NCBI GenBank assembly: GCA_003162255.1
Contig: PMMJ01000438.1
Span: 4,859-10,398 of the forward strand
Direction of reading: 5' to 3'
DNA length: 5,540 nt
Source of the DNA: Acidobacteriaceae bacterium
Lineage (GTDB): Bacteria; Acidobacteriota; Terriglobia; Terriglobales; Acidobacteriaceae
The notes beneath the pieces are model-generated. The model was not told the origin of the DNA. It ran no database searches and saw nothing but the letters and a program-made list of their open reading frames with translations. Of this stretch, positions 1-5,540 are shown one piece after another. A program made the translations under genes and the position numbers. Positions within the stretch are counted from its first letter, which is position 1. The number at the start of each line of letters is the position of its first letter.

Positions 1-389
1 AGAAGGACGGAGTGATTCGGCGATACAGATGTGGTCCACAGTGATCGTTCATGTGATAGACCAAACACCTCGACCAAGTGATCCCTTTCGCTGCAACGAT
101 AACGTGTATTCCAACTCTGGTTTTTCAATACCGAGCTCCGAAAGATTTCAATCAGTTCATCCGAGAACCAGGCCCCGGCAAGAACCATGTTCTCCATTAT
201 CTGGACTGCGCGGGCAGCAGTAATCGTCCCGGCCGTAACTGCTGACTGCAACACGCCAAGGCTCCCTGAGACCTCGATGCCATGGTCAATTGCCGCATTT
301 CGTGCTTGAGCATCGTTGCTCACCACCATGGCGCGACGAAAATGAGCGACCGCGATTGCACCGAGTTCGCCGGCACCCAGCCGTGCCGC
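1..389 (-). pseudogene. C-terminal half of a DUF3368/PIN-type protein, fused in frame behind an integrase remnant; runs off the left edge
   Basis: This is the downstream part of a minus-strand frame with no stop codon between the TGA at 1104-1106 and the window edge. From about base 380 the translation contains GAGELGAIAVA, then VVSNDAQARNAA, then GIEVSGSLGVL and a helical stretch ending FSDELIEIF near base 140. That order matches the second half of DUF3368 proteins of the PIN nuclease superfamily: GE.xAI.LA, an acidic residue before the A-R helix, then the G-x-V-x-G-(T/S)-LG-V-L turn. These are usually toxin-like parts of toxin-antitoxin pairs. The PIN N-terminal half, including the first metal-binding Asp (normally in a VS(D/N)(A/S)xPLI-type start), is absent because integrase sequence precedes it. 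No antitoxin gene is visible. The last 45 or so residues before the edge match nothing I know and may be out of frame. A functional nuclease is unlikely. Family assignment is by motif recall, not by search. Confidence 0.55.
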
Positions 390-1159
390 CCACTCGTCCG
401 CTACGCCTCCGGCGCTGAGTCGCGTGGCGTAGGTCGAGCGAAGATCGTAAATGCGAAAATACATTACTTTCGCGCGCCGCAACGTGGCCTCCCATGTCGT
501 CTTCAGCGTCCTTTTATGTCCGCTCGGGTTCTGATCGCTCGGAAACAGATACGGGCTACAAGGTGACAATCGCACCTGATCGCGAAACGCATCCACGGCC
601 AAGGGCGTCAGCGGCACCTCGGCCACACCGTTCGGAGTCTTTGAATCCGGAATCCAAACGGTCGCGTTTGTGAAATCAAGCTGTTCTTTCTTCAGGGGAA
701 TCAGCTCCTTATAAATACGCAACCCAGTCTCGGTAATAATCTTGACAATGTTGCGCAAATGCTCGGGAGCATGCACTTCGATCGTTCGCTGTTCCGACCA
801 GCTTACATAGTTCGGTCGGAACAAACCCTTGACCGCAACCGGAAACTCCACTCCCGAACAGGGATTTGCCGGCAGCAGCTTTTTCTGCACGGCCACGCTC
901 AACATCCGACGGAGCACCCGAAACTCCTGGTGCACCGTGCTCGACTTCAGGATTCCGTGTTCCCGGTATCCCCCGGTCAGTTTTCTGCGAACTCGCTGCC
1001 GAAGACGACGTCGAAGGTAATCCTCGATGAGATCGGCTGTGATCCCCACCAGTTTGTGGCCGTAAGCGCTGCCTTCAGGTGGATTGCACAACGCTGGTTC
1101 GCCTCATGAGTTTTCTGGGCGCGAATCGGTGGTGTCGAATAGTTCTCAAGAAACGGAAA
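390..1159 (-). pseudogene. Decayed tyrosine recombinase (phage-type integrase), frameshifted near the N-terminus and missing its C-terminal end
   Basis: A site-specific DNA recombinase remnant. Read on the minus strand, a core-binding (SAM-like) region (VGITADLIEDYLRRRLRQRV, then STVHQEFRVLRRMLSVAV, bases about 1049-870) is followed by the catalytic domain. The box I arginine lies in TETGLRIYKEL (Arg at 717-719), the beta-hairpin Lys in DSKTPNGVAEVPLT (639-641), and box II is YDLRSTYATRLSAGGVADEW (Arg at 438-440). This family has Tyr rather than His at the HxxR position. The sequence after DEW normally carries the last conserved positions and the nucleophilic Tyr (an LLRQGDA...KKYS-type segment in relatives I recall). 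Here it is replaced by unrelated sequence from about base 389, so the protein cannot be catalytic. Upstream, ENYSTPPIRAQKTHEANQRC and IHLKAA lie in a different frame (about 1147-1066), so there is a frameshift near 1060-1072. No ATG starts the main frame; only TTG (1089-1091) or GTG (1047-1049) is available. Confidence 0.8.
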
Positions 1160-1309
1160 TCAGCCGAGCCCGGTTGTCATCAGCCCCGGAGGTGAGAGGA
1201 AGAAACGGGAGACCGTTACGCCCCATGGGCGCGGACGCGAGAGCCTGCCGGTGACCCAAGCTGCGCCGTGGGCATCGTTTCTCCAAGCGTTTAGTCTCGG
1301 CCAAGGCGA

Positions 1310-1337
1310 AGGACAAACATCTAATCAAGCGTATACT
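1310..1337 (+). promoter_or_regulatory. Candidate sigma70-type promoter for the GH31 gene
   Basis: A TATACT hexamer at 1332-1337 (5 of 6 to TATAAT) follows AGGACA at 1310-1315 (4 of 6 to TTGACA, with GACA intact) with a 16-base spacer. Transcription would begin near 1344, leaving a leader of about 50 bases before the GTG at 1393. It is the best-placed match upstream of the gene. The call rests on consensus resemblance only, and Acidobacteria promoters are poorly known. Confidence 0.35.
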
Positions 1338-1344
1338 AACGCTT
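1327..1344. repeat. Inverted repeat AAGCGT-N6-ACGCTT over the -10 box, possible operator
   Basis: Perfect 6-base arms, AAGCGT at 1327-1332 and ACGCTT at 1339-1344, are separated by six bases. The arms span the putative -10 hexamer and start site. An 18-base dyad there is the usual layout of an operator for a dimeric repressor such as the LacI or GntR types that control sugar genes. The regulator is not in the window. A 6-base dyad can arise by chance, so this is suggestive only. Confidence 0.35.
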
Positions 1345-1392
1345 CTTCTGAAAGATCGCTCGGGGCGAATTTTGCGGAGATGAAAAAAAGCT

Positions 1393-4257
1393 GTGCCTAA
1401 ATCGCATCGTTTTCTTGTCGTAATTGGATTCTTGGTAGGAATGAACCTGGCAACAGCGGCTCAGACTACGCGAACCGCACCTCCGGCCGCCGTCCCGGCG
1501 TCTGTGGTTCACGCTCCCGAGGCCGAGGGCCTCTACAATCCAATCGCCGATCCCAAAGCGATCGTCGAGCTCGGCAACGCACGCTTCACCGTCCTGACGC
1601 CACAACTCATCCGGATGGAGTGGTCCACCAACGGAAAATTCGAAGACCGCGCTTCCTTGGTCTTCCTCAATCGGCGTCTGCCGGTGCCGAAGTTCGAAAA
1701 ATCTTCAACCGACGGTCATAACACGCTGACGATCGTGACGGATGCACTGAAGCTGACCTATACGCCAATGCCCGATGGGAAACCGCTTCCACCGGGCGGC
1801 TCCGGTTTCACCGCCGAAACTCTGGAAGTCAGCCTCACCATGGGGAACAAACAAGTTACCTGGCATCCCGGCCAGGCCGACCCTGACAACTTGCTGGGCA
1901 CGGCCCGCACCCTCGATGGCGCACGCGGCACCCAGCTCCGTGAGCCTCTCGAACCCGGTCTGGTCTCCCGCTCCGGCTGGGCCGTGATCGACGACACCAC
2001 CCGCCCGCTATTCGACTCGACCGACTTCACCTTCCGCGGTGGCGAGAAAAGCCCGTGGCCGTGGGCCATCGAACGCCCGGCCAACCAGAAACCTGGCTCC
2101 TATACCGACTGGTACTTCTTCGGCTACGGCCACGACTATCGCAAGGCGCTGGGCGACTACGTCCGCGTGGCCGGCCGCATCCCGCTGCCGCCCCGCTACG
2201 CCTTCGGCGCATGGTGGTCCCGGTACTGGGACTACTCGGACCAGGAGCTCGACGAACTCGTCAAGGGATTCCATGAGAGTGACGTCCCGCTCGACGTCAT
2301 CGTCCTCGACACGGCCTGGCATCTCAGCGAAGCCCAACTCAAGCCGCTCGGCGAGGTGGACCAATCGGGGCAGAGTGACCCGCTGGGTTGGACTGGCTAC
2401 ACCTGGAATAATTTCCTCTTTCCCGACCCCGATCAATTTCTGAAGAAGCTCCATGAAGAAGGACTGAAGGTCACACTCATCCTGCATGCCGCGGCCGGGG
2501 TTGAGCCGTGGGAAAAGGCCTATCCCGAGATGGCACGCGCCATGGGCATCGATCCCGCGACCCGCAAATACGTTCCCTTCAACCTGACCGACAAAACATT
2601 CGCCGTCAATTACATGGATCTGTTGCACCATCCCCTGGAAAAGCAGGGCGTGGACTTCTGGTGGCTGGACTGGTGGTGGCGCGACTGGCAACCAAATCAG
2701 CATAGCTCCATACCCGACGTTATGCCCACCTGGTGGCTAAACTATGTCCACTTCACCGACCAGCAGCGCGAGGGCAAACGCCCGCTGATCCTCCATCGTT
2801 GGGGTGGCCTAGGCAACCACCGCTACCAGATCGGCTTTTCCGGTGACACCAACTCGTCATGGGAGCAGCTCGGCTTCCAATTCTGGTTTACGGCCACGGC
2901 GGCCAATGTCGGGTACGCCTATTGGAGCCACGACATCGGCGGTCACCTTCCCGGAGTCGTCGATCCCGAGCTCTTCACACGCTGGGTCCAGTTCGGCGGA
3001 TTCAGTCCCATCCTTCGCACCCACACCACCAAGAACCCCGATGCCGAGCGCCGCGTCTGGGCCTATCCCGAACCCTACTCCGATATTCTCCGCTCCGCCT
3101 TCCAGCTTCGGTACGCCCTCGAGCCCTATACCTACACCGAAGCCCGGAAAACCTTCGACACCGGCATCGCCTTCTTCCGCCCGCTCTACTACGACTGGCC
3201 CGACGCCGACGCGGCCTACAGCAGCAAAGGCGAATATGTTTTCGGCGATCAAATGCTGGCTGCGCCCGTAGCCGCCGCCTCCGACAAGATCACCGGCCTC
3301 TCTGCCGAAAATGTCTGGCTACCCAAGGGCGAATGGATCGAGTGGCCAACCGGCAAACACTTCGCGGTCGCGGACGAAGCCGGCAGCAGCTTCTCCCGCA
3401 ACTTTTCGGTGGACCAGGTTCCGGTTTATCTCCGCGCGGGTGCCATCGTCCCCATGCAACCGCCCATGCGCTACACCGGCGAAAAGCCCGTCGACCCGCT
3501 CATCGTGAATGTATGGCCGCTCCAGCCCGGCTCCAGCTCCACCTATTCCGTCTACGAGGACTCGGGTGTAGCCGTTGAATACCAGCGAGGCGCCTTCACC
3601 CGCACACCCGTCAAGGCCACTCAATCAGGCGATACGCTCCGTGTAGAGATCGGTCCCGTCCAAGGCAGTTTCCCCGGTATGCTGCTGGCGCGCGCCTATG
3701 AGCTGCGCCTGCCAGCGGATTGGCCGCCCGCTGCAGTCACCGTGAATGGAGCAGTGGTGAAACGCGCTGCCTCACCCGGCGAGAGAGGATGGTCTTTTAT
3801 CGGCAACACCCTCACCACGATTATCCCGGTGCCATCGCAAAACGTCGCGGCGAAAGTCACTATCGAAGTTCGCCGCGCCGCCGGCCTCACCGCGCGCCGC
3901 AGCGAACTCGAGGGTTTCACCGGCCGCATGACCCGCTTGCGCGCGGCCTACGACGCACTCCAGCAGACCTCGCCTGTCTCCGCTTCGCCCGATCTGCTCG
4001 TCGACGCCATGCAATCCGGCAACCGGCTCGGCTACCACCCGGAGCACGCCGTAGAAGAGATCGAGCACTTCCACGAGGTCCTGCCCAAGGCGCAGGCTGC
4101 CGTCGCTGCTTTGGACGTGTCTTTCAACGAGAGCCTCGCCGACCTGGTCGAACGCCACTCCGCCACCATGTCGCCCGCCGAACTGGAAGCCCAGAAGCAG
4201 CGCCGGCTCGACCTTTTTCACCGTGCCCAGAAACTGGTTGTCGAAGCACAGAACTGA
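1393..4257 (+). CDS. Secreted glycoside hydrolase family 31 enzyme (alpha-glycosidase type)
   Basis: 954 residues, predicted to hydrolyse or transfer alpha-linked sugars by the retaining GH31 mechanism outside the cytoplasm. Residues 1-23 form a signal peptide (KSHR, hydrophobic core, cleavage near ATAA-Q). Residues about 45-240 are the GH31 N-terminal beta-sandwich, 260-580 the TIM barrel, 590-690 the proximal beta domain, 700-800 the DUF5110-type distal domain (YEDSG at 721-725). Residues about 830-954 are an extra helical tail. The likely nucleophile is Asp426 (FWWLDWWW) and the acid/base Asp485 (GFSGDTNSSW); YWSHDIGG (510-517) and RTH (542-544) are further GH31 landmarks. The nucleophile motif lacks the classic WxDMNE form, so specificity is open: alpha-glucosidase, xylosidase and galactosidase activities all occur in the family. 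The GTG start is preferred because it gives a full signal peptide. TGA at 1381-1383 blocks upstream extension, and GGAG lies at 1376-1379, rather far away (13 bases). The next ATG (1441) would remove the signal core. No operon partner is seen. Confidence 0.93.
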   Translation: MPKSHRFLVVIGFLVGMNLATAAQTTRTAPPAAVPASVVHAPEAEGLYNPIADPKAIVELGNARFTVLTPQLIRMEWSTNGKFEDRASLVFLNRRLPVPKFEKSSTDGHNTLTIVTDALKLTYTPMPDGKPLPPGGSGFTAETLEVSLTMGNKQVTWHPGQADPDNLLGTARTLDGARGTQLREPLEPGLVSRSGWAVIDDTTRPLFDSTDFTFRGGEKSPWPWAIERPANQKPGSYTDWYFFGYGHDYRKALGDYVRVAGRIPLPPRYAFGAWWSRYWDYSDQELDELVKGFHESDVPLDVIVLDTAWHLSEAQLKPLGEVDQSGQSDPLGWTGYTWNNFLFPDPDQFLKKLHEEGLKVTLILHAAAGVEPWEKAYPEMARAMGIDPATRKYVPFNLTDKTFAVNYMDLLHHPLEKQGVDFWWLDWWWRDWQPNQHSSIPDVMPTWWLNYVHFTDQQREGKRPLILHRWGGLGNHRYQIGFSGDTNSSWEQLGFQFWFTATAANVGYAYWSHDIGGHLPGVVDPELFTRWVQFGGFSPILRTHTTKNPDAERRVWAYPEPYSDILRSAFQLRYALEPYTYTEARKTFDTGIAFFRPLYYDWPDADAAYSSKGEYVFGDQMLAAPVAAASDKITGLSAENVWLPKGEWIEWPTGKHFAVADEAGSSFSRNFSVDQVPVYLRAGAIVPMQPPMRYTGEKPVDPLIVNVWPLQPGSSSTYSVYEDSGVAVEYQRGAFTRTPVKATQSGDTLRVEIGPVQGSFPGMLLARAYELRLPADWPPAAVTVNGAVVKRAASPGERGWSFIGNTLTTIIPVPSQNVAAKVTIEVRRAAGLTARRSELEGFTGRMTRLRAAYDALQQTSPVSASPDLLVDAMQSGNRLGYHPEHAVEEIEHFHEVLPKAQAAVAALDVSFNESLADLVERHSATMSPAELEAQKQRRLDLFHRAQKLVVEAQN

Positions 4258-4297
4258 GGGCTTCATAAAATCTTCGACTCAATGGGACGGGCGGAGA

Positions 4298-4515
4298 ATG
4301 CCACCGGAACGGGCGCTGCAAGCCGAACTGACGACACATCTAGGGTACGAGAAGCACGATCCGGCGGGCCAGCACCGGAGCAACACGCGCAACGGCAACA
4401 GCCAAAAGACTTTGAAAGGCGACTCCGCCAGGCCACGTTCGAACCGAAGATCGTGGCCAGGGGGCAGACGCGCTGGACGGGCTTCGACGACAAGATTGTC
4501 TCGCTGTACGCGCAG
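4298..4515 (+). pseudogene. IS256-family (Mutator-type) transposase fragment, internally deleted and frameshifted
   Basis: Two pieces of an IS256-family transposase N-terminal region lie in different frames. The first, bases 4298-4423, reads ERALQAELTTHLGYEKHD, then RSNTRNG and SQKTLKGD. The second, 4435-4515, reads TFEPKIVA, QTRWTGFDDKIVSLYAQ. In intact relatives the motif KGDFGELPIEIPRDR-G lies between them (recalled). Only 11 bases remain there, so roughly 30-35 bases are missing and the frame changes. The fragment ends abruptly after SLYAQ, before any of the DDE catalytic residues, so it is inactive. It begins about 40 bases after the GH31 stop codon and marks a past insertion downstream of that gene. 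The first frame is also open upstream back into the GH31 coding region, but that part is only shadow sequence. Confidence 0.8.
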
Positions 4516-4545
4516 GTCAGGGTCAAATCAAAGTGAGCGTTGACA
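4516..4545. mobile_element. Probable solitary terminal repeat of an IS21-like insertion sequence
   Basis: Immediately where transposase homology stops, the sequence changes to GTCAGGGTCAAATC followed by AAAGTGAGCGTTGACA. Read on the other strand it begins TGTCAACGCTCAC and continues TTTGATTTGACCCTGAC. It therefore has the TG...CA boundary and the spaced TTTGA/TTTGACC-type repeats that I associate with IS21-family ends. No istA or istB sequence accompanies it, so it would be an orphan end left after a deletion. Recognition is from memory of the pattern; the second end was not found in the window. Confidence 0.35.
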
Positions 4546-4681
4546 GGAATGGAAATCCCGCACCATACTCTTGGGTTAAATGTTTCGTTTGCACGGGGCG
4601 TGGCTGTGTGCGACGCCGCAACGTTCCTCGTAACGAGCGAGGTGTTAGCCGGTCTCACCAAGTATCCACAGTATTTCAGAC

Positions 4682-5176
4682 TTAACCTACCAGGTACGCC
4701 AGATACACCAGATGTTGATCGCGACCAGCCGTGATGTTGACTTTGCTCACGAGTGGTGCTTCCCCGGCTTTCTTCGCACGCTTGGTCTTGCCTCCCATTC
4801 TGACGTCGTCCAAATAGGGACCCACTTTCGCGCGCACAATCCGTCGAATCCAGTCCGCTTCGGCCCTGAGGAGCGCAGGCAGATCGTCGGGTGTATGACA
4901 CTGGTAGCCGAGCAGCGCTTCCCTCTCTGGCCGATTCCGTTCCATTTCATTTGCCAATTGCTCCGCCCGGTCTGCACAATTAATAAATCTATCCCGCGAT
5001 TCCTTGGCGGTGGCAAGGCCCTCTCTCGCTTCTTCTGCACTTCCGCCGCAGAACAAGAAAAGGCCATTGAGCACGGATTCGATGTCCAGCCCTTGTTTGT
5101 GCAGGTCCCTTAATGCCTGTGATGCCCGGTCGTCTGCTTCGATTTGTCGTCGCATCTGATCGAGATTGGAATTCAT
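4682..5176 (-). CDS. Hypothetical protein, predicted mostly helical, 164 residues
   Basis: I do not recognise the family. The start at 5174-5176 (MNSNLDQMRRQ) is chosen because GGGAGAA lies 6 bases upstream; the frame is open a further 28 codons upstream, but an earlier Met at 5260 lacks such a site. The protein is soluble-looking, without signal peptide. Residues 1-35 form a charged helix, 36-45 a short hydrophobic patch (LNGLFLFCGG), and 46-90 a long heptad-like charged helix rich in Glu, Arg and Ala that could form a coiled coil. Residues 97-123 form another amphipathic helix (LLRAEADWIRRIVRAKVGPY), followed by a basic linker (GGKTKRAKKAG, 128-138). It then ends HLVYLAYLVG. The sudden stop after a hydrophobic helix, beside insertion-sequence debris, could mean the C-terminus has been trimmed. 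There is no convincing antisense gene; the plus-strand open frame here looks like a shadow. Confidence 0.65.
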   Translation of the reverse strand: MNSNLDQMRRQIEADDRASQALRDLHKQGLDIESVLNGLFLFCGGSAEEAREGLATAKESRDRFINCADRAEQLANEMERNRPEREALLGYQCHTPDDLPALLRAEADWIRRIVRAKVGPYLDDVRMGGKTKRAKKAGEAPLVSKVNITAGRDQHLVYLAYLVG

Positions 5177-5180
5177 ATTC

Positions 5181-5187
5181 TTCTCCC
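5181..5187 (-). promoter_or_regulatory. Strong ribosome binding site for the 164-residue protein
   Basis: On the minus strand GGGAGAA is followed by GAAT and then the ATG at 5174-5176. Measured from the GGAG core the spacing is 6 bases, near the optimum. It fixes the start at MNSNLDQ rather than at the longer in-frame start. Confidence 0.6.
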
Positions 5188-5540
5188 AGTTGTGCCTCAC
5201 GATTGGTGCGATCAACGGTGCTCGATCGAGGATCGTTCCGCACACTTCTCGATCCTGCAAGGAGCATCCACAGTTGTTCGCGGAACGACTAACAAAGGAA
5301 TTGTAAGTCCGAAATTTGAAAAGCTACTACCCGAAGCTTCGGTTTGCAGAGTTGCATGAAAACAAAGAAAATATGCCGACTTAGTATTCGATTTTCGTGT
5401 TGACACACTTTGGAAGAGGAGCGCGGAATTTGTCCGTAGCCATCGGCTCGTGCTGCGGGGAGTTCCTTGCTGAGTTTATCCGTAGACTTCCGGTCCCAGT
5501 CATGGACGCCCGGCCCGACTACAATGGCGGCCATGAAGGT
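5188..5540. other. Stretch with no supported gene
   Basis: Both strands carry short open frames, but none has recognisable motifs. On the minus strand 5289-5534 encodes 81 residues beginning MAAIVVGPGVHDWDRKS with no visible binding site, since its upstream lies outside the window. On the plus strand a frame open from 5385 to the window edge could start at TTG 5430-5432, with AGAGGAG at 5415-5421 eight bases before it, giving MSVAIGSCCGEFLAEFIRR and running off the edge. The two overlap antisense and at most one is real. The region presumably also holds the promoter of the minus-strand gene ending at 4682, but no clear -35/-10 pair stands out. Confidence 0.4.
5331..5342. repeat. Perfect 12-base palindrome CCGAAGCTTCGG
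   Basis: A perfect, loop-free dyad in the non-coding stretch. With no loop and no adjacent T-run it is not a convincing terminator; it could be a protein binding site or chance. Confidence 0.3.

Noticed and set aside
286..495. Minus-strand open frame of 69 codons with an ATG start
   Set aside because: It is a different frame over the integrase/PIN junction, Arg-rich and low in information, with no binding site; it is a shadow.
759..1109. Plus-strand open frame of 116 codons
   Set aside because: It lies antisense to the integrase remnant, whose minus-strand translation carries clear family motifs; this frame shows none.
1146..1328. Minus-strand 60-codon frame upstream of the integrase
   Set aside because: It was considered as the missing integrase N-terminus, but its translation does not resemble that region and it occupies the promoter side of the GH31 gene.
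2008..2703. Long minus-strand frame of 231 codons inside the GH31 gene
   Set aside because: It is antisense to the catalytic barrel, where all GH31 motifs are in the plus frame; long antisense frames are expected in GC-rich genes.
3772..4266. Minus-strand 164-codon frame and plus-strand frame 3720-4268 over the GH31 C-terminus
   Set aside because: Both overlap the continuous GH31 frame and show shadow composition (Arg/Pro-rich on the plus strand, Gly/Val-rich on the minus strand), without binding sites.
4626..4642. Hairpin CCTCG-N7-CGAGG as a terminator
   Set aside because: The stem is only five base pairs and no T-run follows on either strand.
4263..4901. Minus-strand 212-codon frame spanning the insertion-sequence debris
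   Set aside because: It runs antisense through the transposase fragment, the terminal repeat and into another frame of the 164-residue gene, so it cannot be one ancestral gene.
4712..5113. Plus-strand 133-codon frame
   Set aside because: It is antisense to the 164-residue protein, which has the better start context and amino-acid composition.
5234..5287. Inverted repeat CGTTCCGC ... GCGGAACG
   Set aside because: Eight-base arms 38 bases apart in a stretch with no supported gene; not distinguishable from chance.

Overview
The window looks like an accessory or rearranged stretch of a GC-rich soil bacterium, most likely an Acidobacteriota member (inference). The main clues are a tyrosine-recombinase type that I recall being very common in that phylum, a secreted family 31 glycosidase with an Ala/Pro-rich mature N-terminus, and IS256-type transposase debris. 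No rRNA, tRNA or housekeeping gene is present to fix the taxonomy.

Layout. (1) Bases 1-1159, minus strand: a decayed tyrosine recombinase (integrase). It is frameshifted near its N-terminus and has lost its C-terminal catalytic end. Its open frame runs without a stop straight into the C-terminal half of a DUF3368/PIN-type protein and then off the left window edge. (2) Bases about 1163-1392: intergenic region with a candidate promoter whose -10 box lies inside an inverted repeat, a possible operator. (3) Bases 1393-4257, plus strand: the one clearly intact gene. It encodes a 954-residue exported GH31 enzyme with a complete N-domain, catalytic barrel and beta-sandwich domains, an unusual nucleophile motif and an extra helical C-terminal tail. 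(4) Bases about 4298-4545: a short, internally deleted, frame-shifted IS256-family transposase fragment. It stops abruptly at what looks like the terminal repeat of a second insertion sequence (IS21-like). (5) Bases 4682-5176, minus strand: a 164-residue predicted helical protein of unknown function with a strong ribosome binding site. (6) Bases 5188-5540: no supported gene.

Functionally, the GH31 enzyme stands alone. It has its own promoter region, is bordered on both sides by mobile-element remains, and has no visible transporter or companion glycosidase in the window. It probably acts outside the cytoplasm on an alpha-linked glycan or glycoside; the exact sugar cannot be read from the sequence. 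The rest is mainly a record of insertion, deletion and decay. I do not see a complete new multi-gene system. The most unusual item is the in-frame integrase/PIN chimera.
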